Assembly (NCBI RefSeq): GCF_900086655.1
Contig: NZ_LT575476.1
Location: 2,887,869-2,951,868, forward strand
DNA length: 64,000 nucleotides
Direction of reading: 5' to 3'
DNA from: Paenibacillus tuaregi
GTDB lineage: Bacteria; Bacillota; Bacilli; Paenibacillales; Paenibacillaceae
This document shows positions 17,652 through 25,576 of the stretch, piece after piece (the first letter of the stretch is position 1; every line of letters starts with the position of its first letter). Under the pieces are notes generated by a model. The model saw only the letters and a list, made by a program, of their open reading frames with translations, was not told where the DNA came from and ran no database searches. A program made the position numbers and the translations under genes.

Positions 17652-17663
17652 GAAAACGTTTCC
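17652..17663. promoter_or_regulatory. LacI-type operator or cre site upstream of bdhA
   Basis: GAAAACGTTTCC has the central CG and near-palindromic AAACGTTT core of LacI/CcpA-class operators. It lies 67 bases upstream of the dehydrogenase start, between the divergent genes. Confidence 0.55.
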
Positions 17664-17729
17664 TAATTTGTTTTCATGAATAGGAAATGACCCATTATTA
17701 TTTTTAATTCCTACAGGGAGATGAACAAT

Positions 17730-18782
17730 ATGCAAGCTTTAAGATGGCATGGTGTAAAGGACTTACGGGTTGAAACGATTGAAGAGCCCACCCCGAAGGA
17801 AGGACAAGTCAAAATCAGGATTGAAGCATGCGGCATCTGCGGAAGTGATCTGCACGAGTATGCGGCAGGCCCAATTTTTATTCCTGAGGGCACACCCCAT
17901 CCATTAACGAATGAACAAGCACCTATTGTCATGGGACATGAGTTTTCCGGTCAAATCGTAGAGGTGGGTACTGGCGTAACCCGGTTCCAAATCGGTGATC
18001 GCGTCGTAGTAGAACCTATTTTCTCATGCGGAACCTGCGAATCATGCAGACATGGCAAATACAATCTTTGCGATAAAATGGGCTTTCTCGGTCTTGCTGG
18101 CGGGGGCGGAGGCTTCTCCGAGTATGTAGCAGCAGATGAGCATATGGTTCACAAGCTACCGGACAGCTTGTCCTATAAGCAAGGCGCGTTGGTTGAACCG
18201 TCAGCTGTTGTGTTGTACGCTGTTCGTTCGAGCCAATTCAAGGTTGGCGATCGCGCGGTGGTATTCGGTACCGGCCCGATCGGGCTGCTGCTGATCGAAG
18301 CTTTGAAAGCGTCCGGCGCTTCTGAAATCTATGCTGTGGAGCTTTCCGAAGAAAGAAGAAACAAGGCAATCGAGCTCGGCGCGATCGGCCTGAATCCAGC
18401 GGATACCGATGTTGTGGCCGAACTGCAACGCCTTACAAAAGGCGGAGCAGATGTTTGCTTTGAAGTCACTGGTGTCCCTGCTGTGTTAAATCAAGCTATT
18501 TCTTCCACAAAAATAAGCGGCCAAGTGATGATAGTCAGCATTTTCGAACGTGAAGCCTCCATTCATCCTAACCAGGTTGTATTGAAGGAACGCAATATCG
18601 CCGGTATCATCGGTTACCGTGATGTATTCCCTGCCGTCATCAGCTTGATGCAGCAAGGTTATTTCCCAGCGGACAAGCTGGTGACCAAGGAGATTTCCCT
18701 TTCTAACATTATAGAGGAAGGCTTTGAGACGCTGATCAAAGAGAAAAGCCAGATCAAAATTATTGTTTCACCAAAGAGCTAA
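17730..18782 (+). CDS. bdhA: (R,R)-butanediol dehydrogenase-like zinc alcohol dehydrogenase
   Basis: The product has 350 residues and is a medium-chain zinc dehydrogenase. The catalytic zinc site shows as EACGICGSDLHEY and GHEFSG, the structural zinc site as CGTCESCRHGKYNLC, and the nucleotide site as VVFGTGPIGLLLIEAL. The insertion with an IFIPEGTPHPLTNEQAP loop after the first zinc motif is typical of BdhA/sorbitol-type enzymes that interconvert acetoin and 2,3-butanediol using NAD. The start at 17730 is favoured over the ATG nine bases earlier because GGGAG would abut the latter. It is monocistronic, followed by a hairpin, and is probably controlled by the divergent LacI repressor. Confidence 0.85.
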   Translation: MQALRWHGVKDLRVETIEEPTPKEGQVKIRIEACGICGSDLHEYAAGPIFIPEGTPHPLTNEQAPIVMGHEFSGQIVEVGTGVTRFQIGDRVVVEPIFSCGTCESCRHGKYNLCDKMGFLGLAGGGGGFSEYVAADEHMVHKLPDSLSYKQGALVEPSAVVLYAVRSSQFKVGDRAVVFGTGPIGLLLIEALKASGASEIYAVELSEERRNKAIELGAIGLNPADTDVVAELQRLTKGGADVCFEVTGVPAVLNQAISSTKISGQVMIVSIFEREASIHPNQVVLKERNIAGIIGYRDVFPAVISLMQQGYFPADKLVTKEISLSNIIEEGFETLIKEKSQIKIIVSPKS

Positions 18783-18801
18783 TACTAATTAACTGAAACT
18801 T

Positions 18802-18823
18802 GAGGGAGCCTGCAGGCTCCCTC
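18802..18823 (+). terminator. Hairpin after bdhA
   Basis: The perfect palindrome GAGGGAGCCTGCAGGCTCCCTC lies 19 bases after the stop. The following T content is weak, so termination may be inefficient. The next roughly 235 bases up to the nasC stop hold nothing I can support. Confidence 0.6.
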
Positions 18824-19060
18824 TCGCTAGTTTGTGGAGCATCCTGCATTTCCTTCATTAGTCGGAGCGATCGGTGAGCATTTTATACAAAAAGCCATAC
18901 TTGCAGCGCCATTCCCGGCATTTTTTCGTCATTCAGCACTTCCGCTGCAATCTCCTTTCTAGAGGAGCTGCGCCTTTCTGGCAACCGTTGCTGCATTTTA
19001 TTATTATAGGCGGGTAACCTCAAAGAAAGATAAAACACAAATTCCAATCTTGTTACAATA

Positions 19061-21379
19061 TTATACATACTCCAGCCTCAGCGGGCTGACTTTGACTGCG
19101 CATACTTTAAAGCCCGGCATGCGGCACGTCGGATCAAGCGCCTGGTTCGTAATCTTGTTGACACACTGCGTATCACCCCAATGCATCGGAACGAACACCG
19201 TATCCTCCCGGATATCGGTGCTGTACCGGCTGCGAACGTAAATACTGCCACGTCTCGACTCCAGCTGCACCAGTTCGCCGTCCTCGATGCGGTACCGCTT
19301 TGCAGCCATCGGATGAATCTCCATGAACGATTCCACGTCGCGCGCGGCAAGCGAATGGCTTCTTCGCGTCTGCACGCCGGTCAAATAATGCGTCAGCACT
19401 CGGCCTGTCGTCAAATACAGCGGAAAGTCATTGCTTGTCTGTTCGCTTGGCCTATGATTGTTCACCGCGATCAGCTCCGCCTTGCCGTCCGCGTGCGCGA
19501 AAGATTGCTCGAACAGCCGTTTCGTGCCCGGATGCTCCTCGGCCGGGCAGGGCCAGTAAACACCTTCTTCTTTCTTAAGGCGGTCGTACGTAATGCCGTA
19601 GTAATCGGCAATACCGCCCTTGCTCGCTAGCCGCAGCTCATTAAAGATGTCCTCAGCCGACGAGAACGTAAAATAAGCTCCCTTGCCATGCAGCTTCGCG
19701 ATGTCGCACAGAACCTGCCAATCGTGCTTCGCCTCGCCGGAAACCGGTCGGCTGGCTTCGCGAAGCAGCACACGTCCCTCCAGGTTCGTCAGCGTCCCTT
19801 CGTTTTCCAGGTAAGGCGTTACCGGCAAAATCAGATCGGCGAGACGCGCCGTTTCAGACATCAGCATATCGGCGACGACGAGGAAGTCGAGCTTGCGCAG
19901 CCCTTCCTCCACGAAATTGGCGTTTGGATTCGACACAATCGGGTTCGATCCCATCACGAACAAAGCACGGATTTCCTGTTCATGCACCTTCTCCATCATT
20001 TCGTAAGCCGAGACGCCTTTGCCCGGAAGCTCGGCCGGATCGATGCCCCAGACGCCCGCTACGTAAGCGCGATCCTCAGGATTTTCAATCAGGCGGTAAC
20101 CCGGGAGCTGATCCGCCTTTTGCCCGTGCTCGCGGCCGCCTTGCCCGTTGCCTTGCCCGGTCACGGCACCGTAACCGCAGCCGGGCTTGCCGATTTTGCC
20201 GGTAAGCAGGACGAGGTTGAGAAAATTGCGCACGGCCATGTAGCCGTCCGTCTGCTGCTCCACACCCCGCGCCGTAAATACCATGCCTGTAGCGGCTCTA
20301 CCATAGGCCAGCGCAGCTTTGCGGATCAGTTCAGCGGATACGCCGGTCAGCTCCGCGATTTGTCCCAGATCCTGAGCTTCAAGATGCGCCCTCAGCTCCT
20401 CAAAGCCTTTCGTGCGCTGACGTACGAAGCTCTCGTCAATCAACCCTTCTTCCAGAATAACCTTCAGCATGCCGTTCGCCAGCGCAGCGTCCATGCCTGG
20501 CTTCACCCGCAGGTGCAGGTCGGCGGCCCGCGTCGTCCCGGTGTCCCGGGGATCGATGGCGATCAGGTAAGCGCCTTTCTCCTTCGCGCTTGTAAAATAA
20601 GGCATCAGCGTCGGCTGGCATTCAGCGATATTTGTTCCCGCCAAAATAATGCAGCTTGCCTGCTCGATATCCGCCAGCTGATTCGTCAGCCCCCTGTCGA
20701 TGCCAAACGCCTTATTGCCAGCCGAGGCGGCCGCCGACATGCAAAACCGGCCGTTGTAGTCGATATATTTCGTCTTCAGCGCAACGCGTGCGAACTTGCC
20801 AAGCAAATAAGCGGACTCGTTCGTCAGCGACCCGCCGCCATATACGCCGATTGTATCGCTGCCATACTTGCCGCGCAGCTCGCCGAACTTGCGCCCGATC
20901 AGCACGTACGCTTCCTCCCAGGAGATGCGGACGAACTGTCCGTCCTTCTTCGCCAGCGGATACAAAATCCGCTCACCTGTCAGCGCGTGCTGATATGCAT
21001 TCATCCCCTTGATGCAAAGACGCCCTTCCGACGCCTTATTCGGCCTCGGCAGCACCGTGTAAGTGCTGCGCAGGTCCGCGTCAAACTCCTCGATGACCTG
21101 CATTTTGCACTGCACGCTGCAGAATGGGCACTGCGTGTCCATCACCCGTCTTGTTAAGGGGGTGCCGGAAGAGGAGCCCGAAGCCATTGAAGACTTTTGC
21201 AGAATAGCCGAAGCTGTGGAAAAGGAATCCGAAGATGAATCGAAAGCGGGTCCGTTAGGGAGCGATGCCGATGAGTTGCTGCTGCCGGACAATTCGGCCG
21301 AAGCCGACATTCCTTCCGGCGCCAGATAGAGTGAGGAGACTGCCGAAGCAGCCCCGTTAAGTTCGCTGAAATGTTTCAT
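19061..21379 (-). CDS. nasC: Assimilatory nitrate reductase, catalytic molybdopterin subunit
   Basis: The 772-residue protein belongs to the molybdopterin oxidoreductase family and reduces nitrate to nitrite in the cytoplasm. The [4Fe-4S] motif CPFCSVQCKM with GRLCIKG lies at about 84-125. The cofactor-binding core includes YGGGSLTNESAY, NGRFCMSAAASA and the C-terminal PLYLTTGRVLTHYLTG and FVPMHWGD. The N-terminus is odd: about 75 residues rich in Ser, Ala and Gly precede the iron-sulphur domain, where homologues usually have only a few. It overlaps the upstream nasB stop by ATGA. As the last gene of the nirBD-narK-nasBC operon it takes electrons from NasB. Confidence 0.92.
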   Translation of the reverse strand: MKHFSELNGAASAVSSLYLAPEGMSASAELSGSSNSSASLPNGPAFDSSSDSFSTASAILQKSSMASGSSSGTPLTRRVMDTQCPFCSVQCKMQVIEEFDADLRSTYTVLPRPNKASEGRLCIKGMNAYQHALTGERILYPLAKKDGQFVRISWEEAYVLIGRKFGELRGKYGSDTIGVYGGGSLTNESAYLLGKFARVALKTKYIDYNGRFCMSAAASAGNKAFGIDRGLTNQLADIEQASCIILAGTNIAECQPTLMPYFTSAKEKGAYLIAIDPRDTGTTRAADLHLRVKPGMDAALANGMLKVILEEGLIDESFVRQRTKGFEELRAHLEAQDLGQIAELTGVSAELIRKAALAYGRAATGMVFTARGVEQQTDGYMAVRNFLNLVLLTGKIGKPGCGYGAVTGQGNGQGGREHGQKADQLPGYRLIENPEDRAYVAGVWGIDPAELPGKGVSAYEMMEKVHEQEIRALFVMGSNPIVSNPNANFVEEGLRKLDFLVVADMLMSETARLADLILPVTPYLENEGTLTNLEGRVLLREASRPVSGEAKHDWQVLCDIAKLHGKGAYFTFSSAEDIFNELRLASKGGIADYYGITYDRLKKEEGVYWPCPAEEHPGTKRLFEQSFAHADGKAELIAVNNHRPSEQTSNDFPLYLTTGRVLTHYLTGVQTRRSHSLAARDVESFMEIHPMAAKRYRIEDGELVQLESRRGSIYVRSRYSTDIREDTVFVPMHWGDTQCVNKITNQALDPTCRMPGFKVCAVKVSPLRLEYV

Positions 21380-23889
21380 GATATCACCTTGTATAAGCAG
21401 CCAGCGGCTGTTGATAGGATCGTTGTTCCGCGCTCCTGCTCGAGGCGGTGCAGCAGAGCGCTTCGATTGTCGCGGTCCAGCAGCAACTCACGCAGCTGTA
21501 CAAGTCCAATGCGGTCGACCCACTGTCCGGTCGGCTCGCCGAAGTCCGCTTCCTCGCGGTACAGCTGGAGCAGCGCCGACGCCAGATCAAGTGCCTCCTC
21601 GCTATCCAGCGAGGCGAGCAGCAGCTGGCCCTGCTTCAGCTGGGCTCCGCCGCTGCCGCCGGCGTATAAATCCCAGCCGCCGGGAGCGCCTGAGAGTCCG
21701 ACGTCCTTCGCCAGCGTGCCCGCGCGGTGCAGCGGGCTAGCCGAGACGCCGACGCTGACCGCCGTCGGCAGCTGCAAGCCCTCCAGCCTGCGCTCCAGCT
21801 GAGCGCCCAGGCTGATCGAATCCTGCAGGGCGCCGCGGTCGTAGGCGCCCGCGCAGGTCGCTACGGCGGCCATCGGCCAGCCGTAGGAGGCTCCCGCCGC
21901 CGCCCCGCCCAACGCGGCGGTGACGGCCTGGACCTGCTCCGGCGCTACGCCGAGCAGGTCCAGCTGCGCGCCGCCGGACAGCTTGGCGAGCGGGATGCCG
22001 AAGGCATCGATCGCATCGGCGATGCGCCGCAGCTGATCGGCTGTAGTCACGCCGCCGAACATGCGCGGCGTAACAGCGCAGCCGCCCTCTGCGAGCGGCC
22101 GGATCATGGCCAGCTCGCGGCCCCGGCTGGCAGGCGGCGCACCGCCGTCCGCGCTGTGTGCAGCCGCTCCCGCGAACGACGCTTCACCGGTTTGCAGCCG
22201 ACTTCCGCTAACTCCGCATTCTACAAGAGGCGGCATCTCCCCGCTGCTGGCCTGCCAAGTCCCCGCAGCGCCACCACGAACCCGCGTCAGCTGTGCGCCG
22301 ATATAATAACGCAGCGCAGCCCGGCATACCGGACAACCTTCTTCGCTTAACCATCCAAGCCCGTTCATCGCATCGCGAGCGGAGACGTAGGCCCCACTGA
22401 CTACGGCCACCTTCACCTCGGCGTGGCTGAGCGTCGTGCACGCACACACAGTCTTCTTCGCCGGCTCCGCCTCGTCCGCGCGCTCCAGCGTCACTTTGAG
22501 CAGCGCGGATACGAGCGGCTTGCAGCCGCCGCATGTGCTTGACGCTCGCGTGCAGGCGCGCACCTCCTCGAACGTCTGCAGCTCTTTTTCACGGATTGCT
22601 TCCACGATCGTTCCTTTCGGGACGCCGTTGCAGGAGCAAATCGTCTCCTTATCCGCCATGGCGCAGACGTACGCTTCGTCCGCTCCGGTTCCGGCGACTG
22701 TCCCCGCTGCTGCTTCTTCCAGCACTGATACGTCGGCCTGCTGCTTGATGTACCCGAGCAGCTTATTGCCTTCGCTGCTGTCTCCGAACAGCACCGCACC
22801 GGCGATTTTTCCGTCCTTTACCGTCACCTTCTTGTAGGTGCCGCGTATGCCGTCGTAGGCCTTCAATGAAGTAGAAACGTCGGAGTCGCGGATCTCACCA
22901 GCCGAAAACACTTCAACACCCGACACCTTAAGCTGCGAGTACAAAATGGAGCCGTGATACCCCTCCATCTCGATACCGCAAATCCGGCTCGCCAGCACTT
23001 TCCCCTGCTCGTAGAGCGGAGCAACAAGACCGTACACCATGCCGCGGTGCTCGGCGCATTCGCCGACCGCGTAAACGTTGGACACATTCGTTTCCATGTA
23101 ATCGTTCACGACGATCGCCCGGTTCGTCTTGATGCCGCTGTCCGCAGCGAGCTTTACGTTCGGCCGCACGCCTACGGCGATGACAACAAGATCGGCCGCT
23201 ACCTTCGAGCCGTCCTTGAATTGCAGACCTTCCACCCGCTTTTTACCGAGTATTCTCTCCGTGTGCTTTTCCAGGAAAAAGCGCATGCCCTGGCTTTCCA
23301 GCTCTTTGCGCAGCATCTCCGCTGCGGTGGGGTCCAGCTGCCGTTCCATGAGATGGTGATAAATATGGACAACGCTGACCTCCATCCCGAGGTTGAGCAA
23401 GCCGCGAGCTGCTTCCAGGCCGAGCAAGCCGCCGCCGATGACAACCGCTTTTTTATACGATTTCGCTGTTTCCATCATCTTGTTGCAATCGTTAATGTCG
23501 CGGAACGCCGTCACGCCCGGCTTATCAGCTCCCGGCAGCGGGAGCATGAACGGCAGCGAGCCGGTAGCGATGATCAGGTCGTCATAATCCGCCGTAATCC
23601 CGGACTCGCTTACGACCTGTTTGCGATTCGTATCGATGCGGCACACCGTTTCGCCCGAGAGCAGCCGGATGCCATTGTTCCTGTACCACTGCCAATCGTT
23701 GATCGTAATATCTTCGATTTTTGTATCGCCCTGCAGCACCTTGGACAGCATAATCCGGTTATAGTTCGGATGCGGCTCTTTGCCAAATATCGTGATTTCA
23801 AATTGCCCCGGCGCCAGCTTTAATATTTCCTCAACGCAGCGCACACCCGCCATCCCGTTTCCTATTAAAACAAGTTTCCGTTTCGTCAT
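21376..23889 (-). CDS. nasB: NirB-like electron-transfer subunit of nitrate reductase, with a dead nitrite reductase domain
   Basis: The protein has 837 residues. N-terminal FAD/NAD(P) reductase: LIGNGMAGVRCVEEIL and AVVIGGGLLGLEAARGLL. It is followed by two BFD-like [2Fe-2S] segments (CSCNGVPKG with CGGCKPL; CACTTLSHAEV with GCPVCRAALRYY). The C-terminal half aligns with the sulphite/nitrite reductase part of its neighbour NirB, but three of the four siroheme-[4Fe-4S] cysteines are gone (Cys679 kept; the rest replaced, for example Ala717 and His721). It is joined by an Ala/Gly-rich linker at about 545-600. It should pass NADH electrons to NasC and cannot reduce nitrite. GC content is higher than in nirB, consistent with relaxed drift after duplication. 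Confidence 0.87.
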   Translation of the reverse strand: MTKRKLVLIGNGMAGVRCVEEILKLAPGQFEITIFGKEPHPNYNRIMLSKVLQGDTKIEDITINDWQWYRNNGIRLLSGETVCRIDTNRKQVVSESGITADYDDLIIATGSLPFMLPLPGADKPGVTAFRDINDCNKMMETAKSYKKAVVIGGGLLGLEAARGLLNLGMEVSVVHIYHHLMERQLDPTAAEMLRKELESQGMRFFLEKHTERILGKKRVEGLQFKDGSKVAADLVVIAVGVRPNVKLAADSGIKTNRAIVVNDYMETNVSNVYAVGECAEHRGMVYGLVAPLYEQGKVLASRICGIEMEGYHGSILYSQLKVSGVEVFSAGEIRDSDVSTSLKAYDGIRGTYKKVTVKDGKIAGAVLFGDSSEGNKLLGYIKQQADVSVLEEAAAGTVAGTGADEAYVCAMADKETICSCNGVPKGTIVEAIREKELQTFEEVRACTRASSTCGGCKPLVSALLKVTLERADEAEPAKKTVCACTTLSHAEVKVAVVSGAYVSARDAMNGLGWLSEEGCPVCRAALRYYIGAQLTRVRGGAAGTWQASSGEMPPLVECGVSGSRLQTGEASFAGAAAHSADGGAPPASRGRELAMIRPLAEGGCAVTPRMFGGVTTADQLRRIADAIDAFGIPLAKLSGGAQLDLLGVAPEQVQAVTAALGGAAAGASYGWPMAAVATCAGAYDRGALQDSISLGAQLERRLEGLQLPTAVSVGVSASPLHRAGTLAKDVGLSGAPGGWDLYAGGSGGAQLKQGQLLLASLDSEEALDLASALLQLYREEADFGEPTGQWVDRIGLVQLRELLLDRDNRSALLHRLEQERGTTILSTAAGCLYKVIS

Positions 23890-23952
23890 GGCTTAACACC
23901 TCCACGTTCCCCAGCCGAAGTTACTACATTGCTGAATAATCTTTAGCCTCGG

Positions 23953-25128
23953 TCAAGCAGCGGGCGCTTGCTTCATCTGCCTCATCCGCTTCGCGGCATA
24001 ATTCATCCACAGACAGACGCAAGCGAACAGCATGAGCAGCACGAAGCCAAGTGAGTAAGACCCAAACCAATCCTTCATCATTCCGAGTACAATCGGTGGA
24101 AAAAAACCTCCGACGCCGCCAGCGGCGCCAACAATACCCGTCACAGCACCCGTATTGCCGGTCGAAACCTCCGGAACCATTTTAAACACAGCTCCGTTCC
24201 CCAATCCAAGAAGCGCGGATACCACGATACACGTCATGATGAACAGCTCAAAATTGTCCAACGTTACCGTCATGCAGAGGCTGCAAAGCACAACACCAGC
24301 GAAGACGACGGCAAGCACCCTTTGCGAGCCGAAACGGTCAGCAAGGTAGCCGCCAAACGGCCGGATTAATGTGGCGATGACAACAAAGCCCGCCGTCTTG
24401 AACCCGGCATCCGTAGCTGTCAAATGAAACAGTTCTTTCAAAAACGTGGGCAAATAGCTGCTGAAAGCGACAAATCCACCAAACGTCAGAAAATAAAAGA
24501 CGGATAAATACCACGTCGGCTTATATTTCAAAACCTCCATCGATTGCAGCATCGTCTTTGGTTTTGCCGGTGCCGGCAGCTCCTTCGTGCCAATCCAGAA
24601 AATGATCGTAACGATCACGATCATGACCGCCAGTCCCCAGAAAACCCAAGACAGCCCGAACCGGTTGTATACAACGGGAACCAGAGCGTTGGCACACGCA
24701 CCCCCTAAATTGCCAAGTCCAGCAAGCCCGAGGATAAAGCCCTGTCTCTCCGGCGGAAACCAACGCGACACGTAAGTTAACGATACGGCGAAGGTGCTGC
24801 CGGCCATGCCGATAAACAAGGCGCACAGCAGCAGTACGCCATAAGACTGCGTCCACCCTGCAAGCAGCAGGGGCAAGACAAGAAACAACATCGCCAGTGC
24901 AAAGATGCGCCGTCCGCCGTACCGGTCCGTATAAACGCCCATCGGGATGCGCATGATGGAGCCGAGCAGCACTGGTGTGGCGATCAGGATACTTTTTTCA
25001 ATATTAGTGATCTGAAACAGCTCTTGAATGGGCCCGGCTATCGGTGAAAACACACTCCAAATAACAAATGAAGCGGTCATAGCCAGTGTGGATAATGTCA
25101 ATGCGTTCGTTGATCCGTTCTGTCTCAT
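23953..25128 (-). CDS. nasA: Nitrate/nitrite transporter, MFS (NarK/NasA type)
   Basis: The 391-residue membrane protein has 12 hydrophobic segments. The NNP-family look is clear: SVFSPIAGPIQELF near the N-terminus, MRIPMGVYTDRYGGRR in the loop after helix 2, and the glycine-rich helices GLAGLGNLGGACANALVP and VGAAGGVGGFFPPIVLG that form the nitrate signature. It imports nitrate and/or exports nitrite. It stands between nirD and nasB in one operon, which favours uptake for assimilation. The symbol follows the B. subtilis assimilatory transporter; narK would fit equally well by sequence. Confidence 0.9.
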   Translation of the reverse strand: MRQNGSTNALTLSTLAMTASFVIWSVFSPIAGPIQELFQITNIEKSILIATPVLLGSIMRIPMGVYTDRYGGRRIFALAMLFLVLPLLLAGWTQSYGVLLLCALFIGMAGSTFAVSLTYVSRWFPPERQGFILGLAGLGNLGGACANALVPVVYNRFGLSWVFWGLAVMIVIVTIIFWIGTKELPAPAKPKTMLQSMEVLKYKPTWYLSVFYFLTFGGFVAFSSYLPTFLKELFHLTATDAGFKTAGFVVIATLIRPFGGYLADRFGSQRVLAVVFAGVVLCSLCMTVTLDNFELFIMTCIVVSALLGLGNGAVFKMVPEVSTGNTGAVTGIVGAAGGVGGFFPPIVLGMMKDWFGSYSLGFVLLMLFACVCLWMNYAAKRMRQMKQAPAA

Positions 25129-25183
25129 CGGTTATCCGCTCCTATGCGTTCCATTCGGTTACTTTCCTATCCTTCTACGGATC

Positions 25184-25528
25184 TTAAGATGCCAGAATGC
25201 GCTCTTCCTCGATGTGCAGCCACAATTCACCGCTTTTCTCTTCCACTTCTACTGCAAAAGAGGCGACACAGCCTTCATCGGGCGCTTGAACGAGACCGTC
25301 ATTGAGGTCGATTTTCCAATCGTGCAGCGGACAAAATACATGGTGGTCACACACAATGCCCTCTGACAGCTTTCCCGCCTTATGCGGGCATCGGTTTTCG
25401 ATCGCCTTGACTCCACCGTCCGAAAGCTTGAATACAGCGATTTCAAGTGATCCGATTCGGACGACTCTTGCCCGTTTCTCCGCGATTTCCGCAATGTTCC
25501 CAATCCTGATCCGTTTCATATTCGCCAT
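25184..25528 (-). CDS. nirD: Nitrite reductase small subunit, Rieske type
   Basis: The protein has 114 residues and is a single Rieske-like domain. CPHKAGKLSEG and CPLHDWKIDLNDG give the C-x-H and C-x-x-H ligands of a [2Fe-2S] Rieske centre, which many NirD proteins lack, so this belongs to the cluster-binding (NasE-like) type. It partners with the NirB encoded 49 bases upstream to reduce nitrite to ammonium. Translation starts at an ATG with AGAGGA upstream. Confidence 0.9.
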   Translation of the reverse strand: MANMKRIRIGNIAEIAEKRARVVRIGSLEIAVFKLSDGGVKAIENRCPHKAGKLSEGIVCDHHVFCPLHDWKIDLNDGLVQAPDEGCVASFAVEVEEKSGELWLHIEEERILAS

Positions 25529-25576
25529 CCTCTCCAGTTCATTTCATCAACATGCTTACATTTATTTCAAGACCAA

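Noticed and set aside
18883..19068. A 61-codon minus-strand frame between bdhA and nasC
   Set aside because: No ribosome site, mixed composition without a motif, and it runs into the end of nasC in another frame.
19688..21157. Long plus-strand frames opposite nasC and nasB
   Set aside because: They are shadows caused by the GC-rich third positions of the real minus-strand genes; none has a ribosome site or protein-like motifs.
21376..23889. NasB as a frameshifted or decayed nirB copy
   Set aside because: The frame is intact over 837 codons, keeps the FAD and [2Fe-2S] motifs, and overlaps nasC by ATGA. Loss of the siroheme cysteines fits the electron-transfer role of a NasB protein.
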